Shown: positions 16,098-25,439, counted from the first letter of the stretch. The stretch: 64,000 nucleotides of DNA from Aquimarina sp. AU58 (GCF_900312745.1 NZ_OMPD01000011.1:1-64000); one strand, 5' to 3'. Program-made: numbers and translations. Notes: a model not told the origin generated them from the sequence alone.

Positions 16098-18397
16098 CAC
16101 CCGGTTTGTTGGTTTGTAATTTCTACAGTATAATTTCCGGGTTGATTTGCTAAAATCGTTTCTGTAGACTCATTTGTCGACCATAAGATTGTAAGATCAT
16201 TGAGATTACCATTAGTTGGTAGGCCAGCATCGATTTCGACATTTGTTTCGTTTTGACATAAGAAATACTCAGAATCAGGTTCGATATTGGGTAACGGGAC
16301 TACAAATAAACGTACACTGCTTATTCCAAAACATTCTCCTCCATTTTCTTCAGCTTTTGCATAAACAATATCATCACCTTGAGTGTTTTGTGTACGATTG
16401 GTAGTGGTTGTAATAGGGTTCCTGTTTAATAATGCATCTTCTGTATTTTCATAATATGTAATCGTTAATCCGGGGGTAGTAATTCCTGATAATACCTGTT
16501 GATTTGCTTCAGTTAGATCAAAAACGGCAAACCCATCTTCGATACCATCATCATCGCAAACTCGTAACTCGGCATCGTTTACATCGGTAGAGCTCACCTC
16601 TAAAGTAACAGTTGTGATGTCAAAACAATTTGTATTGTTGCTATTAATTACCCGCGCATATACCTGTTGATTATTTTGATTATTTTGAAATACATTTTCA
16701 TTACTGATTCTTGGTGTTCCTGCTTGTGCAGAAGGTTGATCTATAAAGAATTGGGTTGTGTATTGATTATTTCCGCCGGTAAGCTGATCGTTTGCAAGAT
16801 GTAAATCAAACAACGTAATATTATCTCCAATAGTTTGATACGCATCACACTGTACTAGTGTAGAAGCAATAGCAGTCGGGACTTCGAAAAAAGTGGCATT
16901 AGCAACGCCAATGAGAGGGCAGCTACCATCATTAAGATCAACTTCTAATCTGTAGTTGGCTGTTGTTGTAATATCTAAAAAATGAACAGCATTAGCAATC
17001 TGATTGTTGTCTACAAACCAGGTATAGCTGGCACCTGGGATATTTTGATAAGACAATCGATATGTATCTCCCTCACATAAAGCAAGATTAACGTTATTAG
17101 GATCTCCATTATTGATGATATCAATATTTTGTGCAAAAATAGATTGAATAAAAGGAGGCAGCCCAAGAAGAGCACTTCTAGAACCATCTGTATTAACACG
17201 TACTCCTTGCTCGTTATATACTATATTGGATGCTGCTGCTTCGGGGTTTTGAATAACTCCAAGATAATCACCTCTTTGGGTGTTGAAATCATATAGCGTT
17301 CGATAAATCTTACCATCTGGACCGAGTTGAATAGCTCCTGCGTTAAAAGAAAAAGTACTTTGATTATTTTGATTAAGAATTCTCGTTCCACTTGCTGCAA
17401 TTTGATTATCCGGTAATGAGAGGTCATATTGCATTAAAAAACTTTGTCCATTTCCTTCATCTCCAATATCGAAAGTAGCATATAGTCTTTGCCCGGTTTG
17501 AGAAAACTCTATTCCATAAGGAGAATTGCTGTTGCTTAACTCGATCTCATTACTAATAGTTCCGGTGGTATTATCAAAATTGTAAAGTAAAACTTTTCCT
17601 GGTCCGTTACCTGCTGTGACAGTTGCAAAACCAAAATGTGCTACAGCTAATTTATCACCATCTGGTGAAGCTTTAATATATCCTAAAGCATTACGCCGAT
17701 ACCCAGAAAGAGGAACGGTAACCCCAATGCGAGAAGTAACAGGTGTTGTGTTAACTCCGGTTTGATCAACTTTAAAAGCATAGAATGTATCTACAAAATG
17801 TGTAATTACCCAAAATGAATCACAATCATCACTTTTTACAGCTGTAATTTTTTCTGAACATTTGTATCGACTTTCTAGGCCATTTGAAGTATTGTAAGTA
17901 ATTAAAGGAATGTTTTTTTGGCCAGTAACTACAGCTCCATTTCCTCCGTTCAAAGACATATCTACAATAGAATACATAAATCCATCGTTTACCCCATCTC
18001 CATCAAAAGTAGTAGGATCATTATCAGCGTTGTCATGATGAGGTTCATCTACAGTAAAAACAATATACAGATTTGGAGAGTTTGGTTGAGGAACAATTAG
18101 TGCAGAAGAGGTACTAGAAGGGTCACCTTTTAACCCTGTACCATTTTGCATAATAGCATGCGATCGATCCCAAACGGTAATGCCATCGGTATAAAATAAT
18201 AAATTTCCTGTTGCATCAGATATTGTAGTACATCCTTCAAGTGTGTTCACTCTACCGTTAGTAAGTGCTGTAGGTGGCGTTGTATTGAAACTTATACCTG
18301 CATTCTGACCAAAATACCAACTGTTAGCTTCTCCCTGACTATATAACAATGGACAGTGAAAGAATAAAGCAAAAAAAACTACATAGATGTATCGCAT
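15572..18397 (-). CDS. Type IX secretion cargo with type B C-terminus and beta-propeller-like N-region
   Basis: The ~941-residue protein starts at the ATG at 18397 (MRYIYVVFFALFF signal, cleavage near YSQG). An upstream in-frame ATG would overlap the ABC permease gene. Residues ~25-430 read like a propeller domain (SWYFGQNAGISF, TDGITVWDRSHAIM, repeated DG/N turns), followed by Ig-like segments with C-D-DG patterns. The C-terminal CHU_C domain is almost identical to that of the 13005 gene. Likely exported by the type IX system to the cell surface. Ligand or activity is unknown. Confidence 0.88.
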   Translation of the reverse strand: MRYIYVVFFALFFHCPLLYSQGEANSWYFGQNAGISFNTTPPTALTNGRVNTLEGCTTISDATGNLLFYTDGITVWDRSHAIMQNGTGLKGDPSSTSSALIVPQPNSPNLYIVFTVDEPHHDNADNDPTTFDGDGVNDGFMYSIVDMSLNGGNGAVVTGQKNIPLITYNTSNGLESRYKCSEKITAVKSDDCDSFWVITHFVDTFYAFKVDQTGVNTTPVTSRIGVTVPLSGYRRNALGYIKASPDGDKLAVAHFGFATVTAGNGPGKVLLYNFDNTTGTISNEIELSNSNSPYGIEFSQTGQRLYATFDIGDEGNGQSFLMQYDLSLPDNQIAASGTRILNQNNQSTFSFNAGAIQLGPDGKIYRTLYDFNTQRGDYLGVIQNPEAAASNIVYNEQGVRVNTDGSRSALLGLPPFIQSIFAQNIDIINNGDPNNVNLALCEGDTYRLSYQNIPGASYTWFVDNNQIANAVHFLDITTTANYRLEVDLNDGSCPLIGVANATFFEVPTAIASTLVQCDAYQTIGDNITLFDLHLANDQLTGGNNQYTTQFFIDQPSAQAGTPRISNENVFQNNQNNQQVYARVINSNNTNCFDITTVTLEVSSTDVNDAELRVCDDDGIEDGFAVFDLTEANQQVLSGITTPGLTITYYENTEDALLNRNPITTTTNRTQNTQGDDIVYAKAEENGGECFGISSVRLFVVPLPNIEPDSEYFLCQNETNVEIDAGLPTNGNLNDLTILWSTNESTETILANQPGNYTVEITNQQTGCSKSRTVTVIASSVATIQSIDINDARDNNTVTINAEGLGNYEYAIEINGVLSAYQDDPTFINVPPGFHRVYVRDKNGCVPVTSRDISVVGFPKYFTPNGDGFHETWNVEGISNQIMGNSLIFIFNRYGKLIKQLRAGTPGWDGTFNGQLMPSSEYWFRVELEDGRILTGSFSLIR

Positions 18398-18422
18398 AGT
18401 CGAGCTTTGAAGCCCAAATATA

Positions 18423-19259
18423 TTATAAATCTCTCTTTTTAAGTAAGTAATAAGATAGATATATAAAAACAACTGTCCAAACCAATACGATTAAGATTTC
18501 ATACCAATGTACAGTATAATCTCTTTGAAAAGTTTCTCCTAATTGACTTGCAGCCGATTGAATAAAATTTAAACGCGTAAAAGGCTCATTAATCAAGGTT
18601 GCCATAGATTCTAAAGGAAAAAACTGTACGATGTTATCTGCAATTTCGGTTCCTCTAAATAGTTTAAACTTTAGCAATGCGAATATAATATTTTCTACAA
18701 CCCACCAGATAAATAGAAACCCAAGGGCAAAGGCAGAACGCTTTACAAAAATCCCGAGGAACATACAAAAAGCAAAAAAACCAATTAGTTTTATGAAATA
18801 CGCCAGAACATATTCCAGGTCAGAGAATATGATAGAAAACTCATTATAATCAGAGAAGCTTAATCCCAAAATCATAGATACTACGAATAAAAATAGGGTA
18901 GAGATCAAGGCAAAGACACCAACGGTTAGAAACTTAGAACTAATGAATTCTTTTTTACTTAGCCCATCGATTAGATTTTGTTTTAAGGTTCGATGACTGT
19001 ATTCATTGGCCATCATAGAAACAATAACAATAGCCAAAAATAGTTTAGACCATGCAGCTATATACGTATTAAAATGCCATATATATGGAAAATTGAAAAT
19101 CCCCTGATCGGCTATTCTAAATTTTACACCGGCAAAATTAAATTCTATAGATGCGATTAAAGCGATAAAGGTTATTAATATAAAGTACGTTATCGTAATT
19201 ACCTTTGCGGCTTTATTATATTTTAGTTTTTGAAATTCTATATTTAGTAGTCGTAACAT
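18423..19259 (-). CDS. ABC-2 type transporter permease
   Basis: The 278-residue protein has about six transmembrane helices: one near the N-terminus (about 20-38), a pair flanking the MMANEYSHRTLKQNLIDGLSKKEF coupling segment, and three to four toward the C-terminus. That coupling motif is typical of ABC-2 permeases. It starts 4 bases after the stop of the ATPase gene, so the two form a transporter operon. The substrate is unknown; related pairs export drugs, lipids or lantibiotic-type peptides. Confidence 0.9.
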   Translation of the reverse strand: MLRLLNIEFQKLKYNKAAKVITITYFILITFIALIASIEFNFAGVKFRIADQGIFNFPYIWHFNTYIAAWSKLFLAIVIVSMMANEYSHRTLKQNLIDGLSKKEFISSKFLTVGVFALISTLFLFVVSMILGLSFSDYNEFSIIFSDLEYVLAYFIKLIGFFAFCMFLGIFVKRSAFALGFLFIWWVVENIIFALLKFKLFRGTEIADNIVQFFPLESMATLINEPFTRLNFIQSAASQLGETFQRDYTVHWYEILIVLVWTVVFIYLSYYLLKKRDL

Positions 19260-19263
19260 GGCT

Positions 19264-20163
19264 TTAGTTTAAATTGTTGGTTAATTGTAAGAATTGTTCT
19301 TCTAGACTTTCTTTTCGTTTCACAAGGTGCGTGAGAACTATTCCTTCTTTAAATAATTGCCTGTTAAGACTTTCTGCATCCAGCTCGTGTGCTAAAAATG
19401 CAATTACTTTCCCATCTTCTTCTTTGAAATTTTTAAAATCATCATGCTTAGATAACCATTCTGTTAATGCAGATTTTTGATCACTCTTCAGTTCGAAAAA
19501 CCCGTAACTTGCATTCATCTCATCTACAGGTCCAGAATACAGTTTTACACCTTTTCGTATAATCACTACGTGACTACATACTTTTTCTACTTCATCGAGT
19601 AGGTGAGATGCCAAGAGTATTGTAGTTCCTTTAGAGGCAATTTTTTTGATGATTTCACGAATTTGATGTATCCCTTGTGGGTCTAACCCGTTAGTAGGTT
19701 CGTCAAGGATTAATATTTCAGGATCATTTAATAAGGCAGAAGCAATGGCTAATCGCTGTTTCATTCCGAGAGAGAACGTTCTGAACTTACTGTTTTTTCG
19801 ATCTAATAACCCTACGACTTCAAGTTTTTTATCAATTTTACTGCTGTCGACCCCTTTAATTTGGCATACCAATTTAAGGTTTTGGGCCGCAGTCATATAT
19901 GGGTAAAAGTTTGGGCGTTCTATAATTGCTCCAACTTTTTTTAGTGCATCATGAGTTGATGTATTGCCATCAAACCAGATAAACTCACCAGAGGTACTGT
20001 TAACAACATTAAGTACGATACCCAAAGTAGTAGATTTACCACTTCCGTTTGGACCAAGAATACCATACACATTTCCTTTCTTTATAGTAAAAGAGAGGTC
20101 TTTGACAGCTGTTAGTGCTCCAAACTTTTTGGTGAGATTGTTTAAGGTGAGGATATTTTCCAA
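19264..20163 (-). CDS. ABC transporter ATP-binding protein
   Basis: A complete ATPase domain is visible: Walker A GPNGSGKST, signature FSLGMKQRLAIASALL, Walker B ILILDEPTNGLD and the LLASHLLDEVEK switch region. A C-terminal extension of about 80 residues is typical of ABC-2 exporters. The reading frame continues upstream to 20304, but those ~47 residues match no ATPase N-terminus. A TTG at 20163 gives the expected start (ENILTLNNLTKKFG) and about 299 residues, so I chose it. It powers the adjacent permease. Confidence 0.88.
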   Translation of the reverse strand: MENILTLNNLTKKFGALTAVKDLSFTIKKGNVYGILGPNGSGKSTTLGIVLNVVNSTSGEFIWFDGNTSTHDALKKVGAIIERPNFYPYMTAAQNLKLVCQIKGVDSSKIDKKLEVVGLLDRKNSKFRTFSLGMKQRLAIASALLNDPEILILDEPTNGLDPQGIHQIREIIKKIASKGTTILLASHLLDEVEKVCSHVVIIRKGVKLYSGPVDEMNASYGFFELKSDQKSALTEWLSKHDDFKNFKEEDGKVIAFLAHELDAESLNRQLFKEGIVLTHLVKRKESLEEQFLQLTNNLN

Positions 20164-20413
20164 TTGTAATTGTTTTTGGTGGTTATATAAAACAAGACGA
20201 CAAGTATAGGGTTTTGTTACAAGAAAGTTGATAGTTGTTGATTGTTTGTTGAATCTAAGTGTATGTTTTTTTGATGTAAATGGTTGTTTATTGAATGTAC
20301 GCATATGTTTTTTATTGTAGACTATTGTTTACTAAACGGTATTCAGCAATTTTTTTTAAAAGTGATTTGTACACCCGAAATTTGTAAATTGCTTTTTTAC
20401 AAAAAGGACTGCT

Positions 20414-21478
20414 ATGGACGAAAAATTAATGTCGAAGAAAAAACCAACATATCCTATCAACGACAAGCTGGATGCATATCTGAAAGAATGTAATCGTAAA
20501 ATTAAGATTCCGGTATTTTATGATGATTTACTTAGGTTTTCGGGTTCTATAGTTGTTTATGATAGCAAGGATGAGGATACGCTATGGGTACGGGTGTATT
20601 ATGAAGAGCATGAGCGACCAGAAATAGAATCCAGCCTTAAAAAAGTATATACAATTCTGCATTCTGATGGTAATGAAGATGCTATTGAGTTTCTTAATAT
20701 CGATGCTATAGACTATTGTACTTTTGGAAACTCAAAGCCTTTTAGAATAAAAGTTAGAAATATCCTTAATGATAACTATACATATATCTACGTAAAAAAG
20801 GCAGATGCTTCACGTATTTATGGATTAGAATTAGAGCATATGTTTTCACCAAATAGAATTAACTTTTTGGTATATAAAAATACACTTATTGAAGAACATA
20901 TTGCAGGGATTCCTGGGGATGTATTTATTAAGGACTTTTTACCTGATTTAAGTGACCAGGCTAAGTCACAGATAGCAAAAGAATTTGTGAAATTTAATGA
21001 GCGTTGCCAAATGCGATTGCTAGGAGATATGCGGTCTTATAACTATGTGATTATTCCTATTCACGATTTTGACCATGTAGAATATAAGATAAGAGCTATT
21101 GATTTTGATCAGCAATGTTATGAAGGAAAACTAAAAGTATATCAACCTCAGTTTTTTAAAGAGAATTTTGATATGGTAGATATTGTTATGAGCAAGTTAC
21201 AGCTAAGTTCTATCGAACAATATAAAAAAGAAGAACGGTCTATTTTGGCAAAACGAGTATTAACATCGAGATCCCGTTATGAAAATTTGGTTGAATGTAT
21301 GTGTGCAGATCGTATCTCTACCCAAGAAAACCTGAAAGAACTTAGAGAACACCTCTATAATTTTACCTTGGATTTAAAATTTCGTCGCAGCAAATCAATG
21401 GGTGAAGTTCTTAAAACGGCAATGGATTTTGTACGACGTAATTATGAAAATGTAAATATGAGACGATTACTAGAGTGA
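20414..21478 (+). CDS. Unknown protein with kinase-like active-site pattern
   Basis: The 354-residue soluble protein is not a family I can name. Residues 204-212 (GDMRSYNYV) and 228-233 (AIDFDQ) have the spacing and residues of a protein-kinase or APH-type catalytic loop (D205...N210) and metal-binding DFD (D230/D232). Upstream, K128/K129 after a beta-strand (YTYIYVKKAD) and LIEEHIAGIPG (about 158-168) could be the nucleotide lysine and hinge. No signal peptide or membrane helix is seen. The gene is transcribed alone, divergent from the ABC exporter. The kinase reading is inference from motifs. Confidence 0.6.
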   Translation: MDEKLMSKKKPTYPINDKLDAYLKECNRKIKIPVFYDDLLRFSGSIVVYDSKDEDTLWVRVYYEEHERPEIESSLKKVYTILHSDGNEDAIEFLNIDAIDYCTFGNSKPFRIKVRNILNDNYTYIYVKKADASRIYGLELEHMFSPNRINFLVYKNTLIEEHIAGIPGDVFIKDFLPDLSDQAKSQIAKEFVKFNERCQMRLLGDMRSYNYVIIPIHDFDHVEYKIRAIDFDQQCYEGKLKVYQPQFFKENFDMVDIVMSKLQLSSIEQYKKEERSILAKRVLTSRSRYENLVECMCADRISTQENLKELREHLYNFTLDLKFRRSKSMGEVLKTAMDFVRRNYENVNMRRLLE

Positions 21479-21712
21479 TGAGTTATGTCTTAAGTAAGAA
21501 GTTAGAGGTCCGAAGTCAATCTTGGAATTGTACATCGAACCTCCCATCTCAGACATTTGATTTATTTTATCTTCTTCTCTAGCCAAAAGTGCTTGGTCTG
21601 GAGTGGTCGTTCCAATTCCTACATTACCCGTAGTTGGAAAAGTGTTGTTTAGATCAATACTGATTAATGACACCAATACAAAAGATACTGATAGAAATAT
21701 ACTTTTCTTCAT
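21470..21712 (-). CDS. Small secreted protein, possible remnant
   Basis: The 80-residue ORF has a signal peptide (MKKSIFLSVSFVLVSLISI) followed by GNVGIGTTTPDQALL. That motif usually opens long repeat-rich or tail-fibre-like surface proteins in Bacteroidetes. Here the ORF stops about 45 residues later and overlaps the 3' end of the convergent gene by 9 bases. It may be the 5' stump of a deleted gene or a short real protein. Function unknown. Confidence 0.45.
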   Translation of the reverse strand: MKKSIFLSVSFVLVSLISIDLNNTFPTTGNVGIGTTTPDQALLAREEDKINQMSEMGGSMYNSKIDFGPLTSYLRHNSSL

Positions 21713-22099
21713 AGTTTAAAGATTAAGTAAATATTGATTTTGTAATAGGCCTGTATTTGAAAAATGAAGATGGTATTTTGAGATTATCGAACCTTAAGTC
21801 GGTAATAGATTAATTAAGCAGTTTTAAAATTTCTATCCAAGTAACTGTAGTAACCTCGCTCTAGAGCCTTATAAAGTTTACAAAACTGTCCTTATTTCTT
21901 GAAAACTCAAAGAATCAGGACAATATAATATCGATAGCTCCCTAGGTTTGGCAAATATTTGAAAACTAGATGTTACTTTAAAAACATATAGTGAAATCAT
22001 AAAGACATATCCCTGAGTGTCTATAAAAGTTTAGGAGATTTTAATTTTAAAAATTTAACCATGTTGTCAAACATTTTAAACTTTACCAATGGTAAAACT
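21713..22099. other. Intergenic region, 387 bases
   Basis: No gene is recognised. An imperfect GTCCT/AGGAC inverted repeat lies near 21887-21921. The region should hold promoters for the divergent small secreted protein and the lipoprotein at 22100, but no clear TAnnTTTG box stands out. Confidence 0.4.
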
Positions 22100-22975
22100 A
22101 TGAGGAAATTATTGATTAAAAACACCTTACCCCTGGGTGTATGTTTATTTCTGTTGAGTTGTACAGATCACGATGAGATCATGCATGAACCTGAAACTGA
22201 AGAATTAGGATGGAAAACTTTGGCAACATTGCAGCTGCCCAATAACAATACTGTAACATTCGAATTTAATGGCGAGGGTTTTTATTACGAAGAAAGAGGT
22301 TCGATGGACAATGAAATAATTGATTTTGACGAGAACGATGGCTGTCTTAAGCGATTTTTATTACTTACAGAAGACCATGTTGCAGTACCAAAAGCATTTA
22401 TGGATTCACCCGAATCTGAAGATTTACAAAAGTTGATCTCTACCAGAAAAATGATAGAGAACCATAAAAGCCCCATAAGAATATCAGCATCAACAATGTC
22501 AAAATTAAAAAATCGAGCTGCTTCACCTGTTCCTGTTCAGTTATCGCAATGTAATAGCTTCCTTACAGGAGGGAAAAGAGTATGGGTCAATAGTTCAACC
22601 AATTCAGGTACAGCGTATTACTTTAATTATACACCTTTTAATTGGAATGCTGGTCCGGATACACATAATAATTGGACTGTAAGGAAGTCTTGCAGAGGAC
22701 TTCGCTTTAAGGTTGGAAACTGTGATTATGACAGACAGGTTAAGTTTAGCGTAACTGAAGGTGAAGGAAATCATTTCAAAGAGATTAGACAAATAACTCT
22801 TTCACCTCGAACTCAGGTATCGTCTGGTTATATTTCAAATAAGTGGTTTAAACAAAGAGTAAGGGGGATAGAGTTTCATTGTGATTGGGATGTATGGAAT
22901 GATAATAGAAAAGTAGGAGGAGAAGTACTCTTCTATCAGAAAGGGCCAGATACTTTTGATAACCCATTTGATTAA
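22100..22975 (+). CDS. Lipoprotein of unknown function
   Basis: The ~291-residue protein starts at the ATG at 22100, giving MRKLLIKNTLPLGVCLFLLSC with a lipobox cysteine at residue 21; an in-frame ATG at 22061 would displace the signal. The mature protein has an acidic N-terminal half and a C-terminal domain rich in aromatic residues and four cysteines (SQCNSF, KSCRGL, GNCDYD, FHCDWD), which may form disulfides in the periplasm or at the surface. I do not recognise the family. A strong terminator follows. Confidence 0.75.
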   Translation: MRKLLIKNTLPLGVCLFLLSCTDHDEIMHEPETEELGWKTLATLQLPNNNTVTFEFNGEGFYYEERGSMDNEIIDFDENDGCLKRFLLLTEDHVAVPKAFMDSPESEDLQKLISTRKMIENHKSPIRISASTMSKLKNRAASPVPVQLSQCNSFLTGGKRVWVNSSTNSGTAYYFNYTPFNWNAGPDTHNNWTVRKSCRGLRFKVGNCDYDRQVKFSVTEGEGNHFKEIRQITLSPRTQVSSGYISNKWFKQRVRGIEFHCDWDVWNDNRKVGGEVLFYQKGPDTFDNPFD

Positions 22976-23010
22976 CATCGATTGAAACAAAAATAGAATC
23001 ACACTTTTTT

Positions 23011-23047
23011 ATTTGTGTACTCCTATTCGGGGTACACAAATTTTTTG
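23011..23047 (+). terminator. Rho-independent terminator
   Basis: ATTTGTGTAC and GTACACAAAT form a perfect ten-base stem, extended by CC/GG, followed by TTTTTTG. It ends the lipoprotein gene at 22100. Confidence 0.8.
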
Positions 23048-23176
23048 CTTTTCTTCAGTGTTGTGAAAGTCTCTACAAAATAAAAGCTTAATGTTAAGAT
23101 ATGAACAGAGGTAAGAAACGAAAAAAAACGTAAGACCTATGTATTTCAATCTCTTCCGTTTGATCTAACATCAGAT

Positions 23177-23950
23177 TTACAAAATACCAATTCCCAGAAG
23201 TAGTGCAAAAACAATTAATAAAACTCCTACCACTATTTGAATCGTATGTATGGTGATTTTTTTAAGAAACTTATTCCCGATGTAAGCTCCAATAAAAGCC
23301 ATTGATGTTGCAACTATAAGCATAGGGTAATTAAGTTGATCACCTAATTGTAAAAGATCTTTGGCATATATAGTTAGTCTCGAGATATCAATAAAGCAAG
23401 CAATAATAACTCCTGTGGCTATAAAAGCTTCTTTACTAAGTTTTGCCCGAATTAAAAAAGCTGTTCGTAATGCTCCTTGATGCCCCGATAATCCTCCAAA
23501 AAAGCCACTTAGTGCGCCACCCCAAGGTAAATATTTGATATCAAACTCTAATCGTTTCAACTTTGGAATAAGATCAAATAGAGAGAAAAAGATTAATACT
23601 ATAGCAATACATAATTTTACTGCTGTGACTTCATATAGGGTATTAGAAATAGTGTAGCTAAATAAGGGGTCGATATAGGTAAGTTTTCCTAATGTATATG
23701 CGCCAAAAAAGGCACATACAATAGCAGGTAACCCAAAACGCAATACTGCTTGCAAATTAGCTTTTTTACCAACAAGAGTTAGTTTAAACAAATTGTTAAG
23801 CAGGTGTACTATTGCCGTAAGAGCGATTGCAATATCTATAGGAAAGAATATTGCAAATACCGGCATCAATAATGTACCTAACCCAAAACCAGAAAAAAAT
23901 GTTAATCCTGATCCTAATAAAGCTATAATACCGACCAGAATAAAATCCAT
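23177..23950 (-). CDS. TauE/SafE (TSUP) family membrane permease
   Basis: The 257-residue protein has about eight transmembrane helices arranged as two similar halves. The first starts FILVGIIALLGSGLTFFSGFGLGTLLMPV, and the second has LPWGGALSGFFGGLSGHQGALRTAFLI, both family hallmarks. TSUP proteins export or import sulfite, sulfonates or other small anions across the inner membrane. The substrate is not predictable. It lies 28 bases downstream of the nucleoid-associated protein gene and may be cotranscribed. Confidence 0.9.
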   Translation of the reverse strand: MDFILVGIIALLGSGLTFFSGFGLGTLLMPVFAIFFPIDIAIALTAIVHLLNNLFKLTLVGKKANLQAVLRFGLPAIVCAFFGAYTLGKLTYIDPLFSYTISNTLYEVTAVKLCIAIVLIFFSLFDLIPKLKRLEFDIKYLPWGGALSGFFGGLSGHQGALRTAFLIRAKLSKEAFIATGVIIACFIDISRLTIYAKDLLQLGDQLNYPMLIVATSMAFIGAYIGNKFLKKITIHTIQIVVGVLLIVFALLLGIGIL

Positions 23951-23978
23951 AATAGATGGTTATTAGCTTTTTGCTTTC

Positions 23979-25037
23979 TTAGGTCTTTTGTTCTTTATTG
24001 AAATATACCAAGTAGTAATACATTTGCTTTTCTTCGTCCCATCCTTTTTCTACAAATTTTTCCGCAGACTCTGGGTTAATGAAATCCATCTTTATCTGCA
24101 CATTAGTGTCTAGATTGATGACATTTTTCATCTTTTTGCGAGCAGCAGTTACTGCATTATTAGCGATAGGAAAGGTGGTAAGGTCTTCGATTTGATATTT
24201 TGGTGCTTTTTCTGATTTGTAATGCTTAAATTCTGGAATCAAATCAGGATTATCAATTACATCATTTAAAAATGCAGACTCTTCAAATTCATCATTTTTG
24301 GCAAAGTGGTTTACAGCACGATTCATAAACATCACTTCTTCTTTTTTATCTTCGGCAGGAAGCACTACATCTTTTGCAAAATCCTGGCAGAATTTCATGT
24401 ATTTTTTAGTGTAAAAATTCTCATCAGCAAAGGCCTCTACACCTAAGAAATGCTCTAACCAGTATTTTGTATCGTATCGATTAGAATCTACAGAAAGGAT
24501 TTTATAACCTTCTTCTTTTTTGTGATTAAAAATTAAGCAGCCTTTATCAAGCTTATTCAGGTTTACACCTTGTTGGATTAATAATTCGATATCAACTTCT
24601 TTTTCTTCAAACTGAAGGAAATCATGTTTTAATTCTGATTTAAAGATACCTATAGCATCAACTTTTTCATTGTCGATAGTCACATTGTCTAAATAAGTGA
24701 CATATACCTCACCACTTTTAATATGTGGATGTTGTGATTGCTCATACAATAATGAAGCAATTCGTTTAGATTTTTCATGAACTGAAGAAGGGTGTTCAAA
24801 AATTTCGGTTACAATTTTAAACAGTGGATTAAATTCTATATCTACTTCATTAGCAAATTGAAAATAATTCTCTTCCTTTTCTCTAAAAGGCTTAAAAAAA
24901 TATTCTTTTAGAAGTGCAGTTAATTCGTCATTAAGGACATATGGCGATTCTGACAAGAATATATTTTCATTTTTATTCTTGTTTCCAACCCGGTGAACCG
25001 ATAATGATTCGATTTGAGTGCTATATAAGTTGATCAT
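23979..25037 (-). CDS. Nucleoid-associated protein (NdpA/YejK family)
   Basis: The 352-residue cytoplasmic protein has the N-terminal QIESLSVHRVGNKNKNENIFLS stretch and central GEVYVTYLDNVTIDNEKVDAIGIFKSE segment of the 37-kDa nucleoid-associated family (PF04245). E. coli YejK binds DNA and sits on the nucleoid; the exact role is unclear. Upstream, 18 bases away, is a four-helix-bundle protein, suggesting an operon. Confidence 0.82.
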   Translation of the reverse strand: MINLYSTQIESLSVHRVGNKNKNENIFLSESPYVLNDELTALLKEYFFKPFREKEENYFQFANEVDIEFNPLFKIVTEIFEHPSSVHEKSKRIASLLYEQSQHPHIKSGEVYVTYLDNVTIDNEKVDAIGIFKSELKHDFLQFEEKEVDIELLIQQGVNLNKLDKGCLIFNHKKEEGYKILSVDSNRYDTKYWLEHFLGVEAFADENFYTKKYMKFCQDFAKDVVLPAEDKKEEVMFMNRAVNHFAKNDEFEESAFLNDVIDNPDLIPEFKHYKSEKAPKYQIEDLTTFPIANNAVTAARKKMKNVINLDTNVQIKMDFINPESAEKFVEKGWDEEKQMYYYLVYFNKEQKT

Positions 25038-25055
25038 TTTTTATAAGTTTCAAAG

Positions 25056-25439
25056 CTACTGAGTAGCAGAGTTTGTAGTTTGTTTTGAGGTTTTAATGGT
25101 TTTAATAAAGCTTGAAAGCATCCGTTCTAATTCCCTAGTGTCTTCATAAATAGCAATGAAGTTGTTTTCAGATATAAAATTCAAGTTTTTTCCAATTTCT
25201 AATTGCGTTTGTAGCTCAAAAAGTGAACTCATAGCAATATTAAGAAATTTTAAATAATCATTTTTTCCTTCTCTTCCATAGCCTTCGGCAATATTACTAG
25301 GAATAGAAATTGAGGCTCTTTTTATTTGAGATGTAAGACCGTAAATTTCTTCCTGAGGAAAACCTTTAGTTTCCTGGTATATCTTAGTAACAAGGGTTAT
25401 AGCTTTTTGCCATATTTTTAAATTTCTGAAGGTACTCAT
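25056..25439 (-). CDS. Four-helix bundle protein (23S rRNA IVS/S23 family)
   Basis: The 127-residue protein shows the family pattern FRNLKIWQKAITLVTKIYQ, then GLTSQIKRASISIPSNIAEGYGR, then FLNIAMSSLFELQTQLEIG. These proteins were first found encoded in 23S rRNA intervening sequences and are also accessory proteins (Avd-like) of some diversity-generating retroelements. Here there is no rRNA gene and no reverse transcriptase nearby, so it is a free-standing member of unknown role. Confidence 0.88.
   Translation of the reverse strand: MSTFRNLKIWQKAITLVTKIYQETKGFPQEEIYGLTSQIKRASISIPSNIAEGYGREGKNDYLKFLNIAMSSLFELQTQLEIGKNLNFISENNFIAIYEDTRELERMLSSFIKTIKTSKQTTNSATQ

Noticed and set aside
20164..20304. 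Upstream extension of the ABC ATPase frame
   Set aside because: The 47 residues have no family similarity; the TTG start at 20163 matches the family N-terminus.
25056..25439. Four-helix-bundle gene considered as part of a diversity-generating retroelement
   Set aside because: No reverse transcriptase, template repeat or variable-repeat target within the window.
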